Origin: Alkalibacterium indicireducens
GTDB lineage: Bacteria; Bacillota; Bacilli; Lactobacillales; Carnobacteriaceae_A
Length of the DNA: 14,409 bases
Direction: 5' to 3'
NCBI RefSeq assembly: GCF_039522005.1
Contig: NZ_BAAADA010000194.1
Coordinates: 1-14,409, forward strand
Shown: piece after piece, positions 12,558 through 14,409 of the stretch
How the letters are laid out: the number at the start of each line of letters is the position of its first letter
Position numbering within the stretch: position 1 is the first letter of the stretch
Notes under the pieces: generated by a model
The model's input: the letters and a program-made list of their open reading frames with translations, nothing else
What the model was told of the DNA's origin: nothing
Database searches by the model: none
Translations under genes and position numbers: made by a program

Positions 12558-13886
12558 TTACCAGTTCAGTATGCCGATGATCAGTACTACGAGTATGGCA
12601 ATTGGCGCAATGAACTTCACTGTAAAGATAAAGAGCCCTGACCATGCAGTTCCGCTTGTATCTGTATGAGTTAGGATATCCTCTTTCTTCCAAGTCCAGC
12701 TCACAAATAGTACTGTGATCAAAGCACTCAATGGAAGGAGTAGGTTTCCGGTGAAGCCATCAATGAAGTCCAGGAAACTGTCTCCCATAATTGTTATTTC
12801 CATGGCTCCTTGGCTTAATGAACTCAATACACCCAGTAAAGAAATAACGAGTCCAACAATCAGCGTAACTGCTTTACGGGACATATTTAACCGGCGCATA
12901 AAGTAAGATACGGATACTTCCAGCAGCGAGATGGCTGATGATAGCGCGGCTAATGAAAATAGGATAAAGAATACGAGACCGACAATCGTTCCAATGCCAC
13001 CTAAGGCTTCAAATATATTAGGAAGCACGATAAACACAAGTCCCGCCCCTTCAGCAGGATCAAGTCCGAAAGCGAATAACGCCGGGAAGATGATCAGGCC
13101 GGAAATAATTGCAAATACAGTATCCAAAACGATGATAATCGCAGCAGCAGAAGTCAGACGCACATCGGGATTCAAGTAACTGCTGTATGTCAGCATAATA
13201 CCCATTCCAAGACTTAAGGTAAAGAATGCCTGGCCCATGGCAGTGAGATAGATATTAGGGTCAGTGAATGCGCTCCATTCTGGTTTGAACATGAAATCCA
13301 GAGCTTCTGCAGTTCCACCGAGAGTCAGGCTGTATGCAGCCAGTATGATGACTAGCACACTCAGGATAGGCATCATCCATTTGCTGGACAGCTCGATTCC
13401 TTTCTGAACCCCGATAAAGACTATCCCTATGGTCAGAGCCATGAAAATGAACTGCCAGATTAAAGGAGAAACAGTACTGCCTATAAAGCCTGAGAAGAAT
13501 TCAGAAGAATCTCCAGTAATGCCTCCAGTCAGATACGCGAAGGTGTATCTCAGTGACCAGCCTCCGATTACGCCATAAAATGACAGAATCAGAAAGGCTG
13601 CCAGCACACCCAGTCCTCCAGCTATAAACCAGGGTGATTTTGGAGCAAGCTTCTTGAACGCTTGAACGGCATCAGCCTGTGAGCGGCGTCCGATAGAGAA
13701 TTCAATCAGCATGACAGGAAATCCGAGGAGCAGGACGCTTAATAAATAAATAATCAGAAATGCTGAACCTCCGCCTTCTCCCATGGCGTATGAAAATCGC
13801 CAGATGTTTCCCAAACCTACTGCAGAACCCATAGTAGCTAAAATAAAGCCCCAGCGGGATCCCCATTGCTCTCTTTTTTGTTCCAT
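12558..13886 (-). CDS. Na+-dependent transporter, neurotransmitter:sodium symporter (NSS/SNF) family
   Basis: 442 residues, mostly hydrophobic helices, in the size range of bacterial NSS proteins with 11-12 membrane spans. The N-terminal signature is clear: EQWGSRWGFILATMGSAVGL with the broken TM1 segment around NIWRFSY (R30), then GEGGGSAFLIIYL. TM6-like GMGIMLTYSSYL is also present. Members couple Na+ entry to uptake of amino acids or related amines (LeuT, TnaT, MhsT); the substrate cannot be told here. AGGAG lies about 12 nt before the ATG at 13886, slightly long. Two TATACT motifs at about 13933 and 13954 on the minus strand could be -10 elements. Convergent with the dioxygenase gene. Confidence 0.95.
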   Translation of the reverse strand: MEQKREQWGSRWGFILATMGSAVGLGNIWRFSYAMGEGGGSAFLIIYLLSVLLLGFPVMLIEFSIGRRSQADAVQAFKKLAPKSPWFIAGGLGVLAAFLILSFYGVIGGWSLRYTFAYLTGGITGDSSEFFSGFIGSTVSPLIWQFIFMALTIGIVFIGVQKGIELSSKWMMPILSVLVIILAAYSLTLGGTAEALDFMFKPEWSAFTDPNIYLTAMGQAFFTLSLGMGIMLTYSSYLNPDVRLTSAAAIIIVLDTVFAIISGLIIFPALFAFGLDPAEGAGLVFIVLPNIFEALGGIGTIVGLVFFILFSLAALSSAISLLEVSVSYFMRRLNMSRKAVTLIVGLVISLLGVLSSLSQGAMEITIMGDSFLDFIDGFTGNLLLPLSALITVLFVSWTWKKEDILTHTDTSGTAWSGLFIFTVKFIAPIAILVVLIIGILNW

Positions 13887-14290
13887 TATAATTAAACACT
13901 CCTTTTCTTTATGTAATGAACAATATTAAATTAGTATACATCATAAATGAGTATAATTGAATTATTTTCTAATCTTTTGCTCATTTATAAAAAAATTAAA
14001 ACAAAATTCCTTTTGTATGCGTTTTACAAAGTGAGTGTAACGCTTTATATTAAGCGGAACAAGGGCAAGTTTTAGAATGTAAATGATGGAAAATAGTGAT
14101 TAAATACACAAAGTGACATTAGATCGTGAAAAGGAAGCGTTTGTATATAGAAAATAATGATTGAGGTATAAAAACTTTTGATACCATAAAGAGTCATTAT
14201 TTTCAGAAATATAGTGATTAAAGGGAACTACAATAAAATGAGAATAGTCTGAGTATAGATAGAATTTATAGCACTATAGGTTTTAAGTAT
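13887..14290. other. AT-rich intergenic region with short repeats
   Basis: No gene is supported on either strand. It contains the transporter promoter region on the minus strand, a CGCTT/AAGCG inverted repeat at 14041-14056, three GAAAATARTGATT-like direct repeats (14089-14104, 14150-14165, 14206-14222) and one nested hairpin (14150-14204). Confidence 0.6.
14150..14204. repeat. Nested inverted repeat GAAAATAATGA ... TCATTATTTTC
   Basis: The outer 11-bp arms are 14150-14160 and 14194-14204. Inner arms GGTAT (14165-14169) and ATACC (14181-14185) share the same axis approximately. No T-run after it. It could be an operator pair, a small RNA hairpin or a decayed miniature element. Confidence 0.5.
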
Positions 14291-14318
14291 TTGCAGTTAA
14301 ATGAATATAAGGTAAACT
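14291..14318 (+). promoter_or_regulatory. Promoter for a gene beyond the right edge
   Basis: TTGCAG (14291-14296), a 16-bp spacer, TAAACT (14313-14318). It points toward a strong ribosome binding site near 14377, 60 bp downstream. Confidence 0.45.
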
Positions 14319-14321
14319 TAA

Positions 14322-14335
14322 ATTAAGCGTTTACA
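14322..14335 (+). promoter_or_regulatory. cre-like site (CcpA catabolite control)
   Basis: ATTAAGCGTTTACA matches the cre consensus TGTAARCGYTTWCA at 12 of 14 positions. It sits over the predicted transcription start of the promoter at 14291-14318, a position where CcpA represses. A weaker AAGCGTTTGTA lies at about 14135-14145. Confidence 0.55.
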
Positions 14336-14376
14336 TAAAAGGAACTGTCAAATTTTTTATGAAAACTAAAAATTAA

Positions 14377-14409
14377 AGGTGGTGAAGGCCCACTGACTAT
14401 ACCAATCGG
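14377..14409 (+). promoter_or_regulatory. Ribosome binding site near the window end, start codon uncertain
   Basis: AGGTGGTGA (14377-14385) is a near-perfect Shine-Dalgarno. No ATG, GTG or TTG opens a lasting frame within normal spacing: the GTG at 14382 stops after four codons. A CTG at 14393 is 7 nt away and opens LTIPI to the edge. It may be a rare CTG start, or a start beyond the window. Confidence 0.35.

Noticed and set aside
12382..12693. 103-codon minus-strand frame across the bidirectional terminator and the transporter 3' end
   Set aside because: Out of frame with the transporter, spans a terminator and has no family features.
14030..14043. Additional cre-like site GTGTAACGCTTTAT
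   Set aside because: The CG centre is one base out of register with the cre consensus.

Overview
The window reads as a low-to-moderate GC chromosomal stretch from a Bacillaceae-type Firmicute. Most genes have strong AGGAGG-like ribosome binding sites and sigma-A-type promoters, and intrinsic terminators are common. The gene set (divergent pdxR/pdxST, an MhqA-type dioxygenase under an MhqR-like operator, a YdaF-like acetyltransferase, a bacterial NSS transporter) fits Bacillus relatives. Very acidic secreted or membrane proteins hint at a halotolerant or marine member. This is inference; no species marker is present.

Left part (1-3582): the 3' end of a group II intron (maturase C-terminus plus domains V and VI) lies upstream of a vitamin B6 module. 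pdxR (MocR activator) is divergent from pdxS-pdxT, the two subunits of PLP synthase. The shared 143-bp promoter region holds two direct and one inverted AATTGGAYK boxes placed just upstream of the pdxS -35 region.

Middle (3583-9440): a run of mostly single-gene units, many with their own terminators. They are a flavin split-barrel stress protein, an MBL-fold hydrolase, a gene-free repeat-rich spacer (about 5123-5530), an acidic lipoprotein (minus), a GNAT acetyltransferase, an SDR oxidoreductase with a transmembrane anchor and a Lys/Met-rich repeated tail, and a YbaK-type deacylase (minus).

Right part (9441-14409): a very acidic single-pass membrane protein with Asp-Thr repeats and a TTG start (minus). 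Next comes a two-gene minus-strand unit: an XRE-HTH/TPR regulator of RRNPP (PlcR-like) build that overlaps, by ATGA, a 46-codon gene for a secreted-type small peptide. This has the layout of a self-contained peptide quorum-sensing cassette and is the most interesting item here. Divergent from it is a ring-cleaving dioxygenase gene with a consensus promoter and a TTCGAATTCGAA palindrome at the predicted transcription start. A convergent Na+-coupled NSS transporter follows. The last 500 bases hold AT-rich repeats and, at the edge, a promoter, a cre-like site and a strong ribosome binding site for a gene that starts at or beyond the window end.
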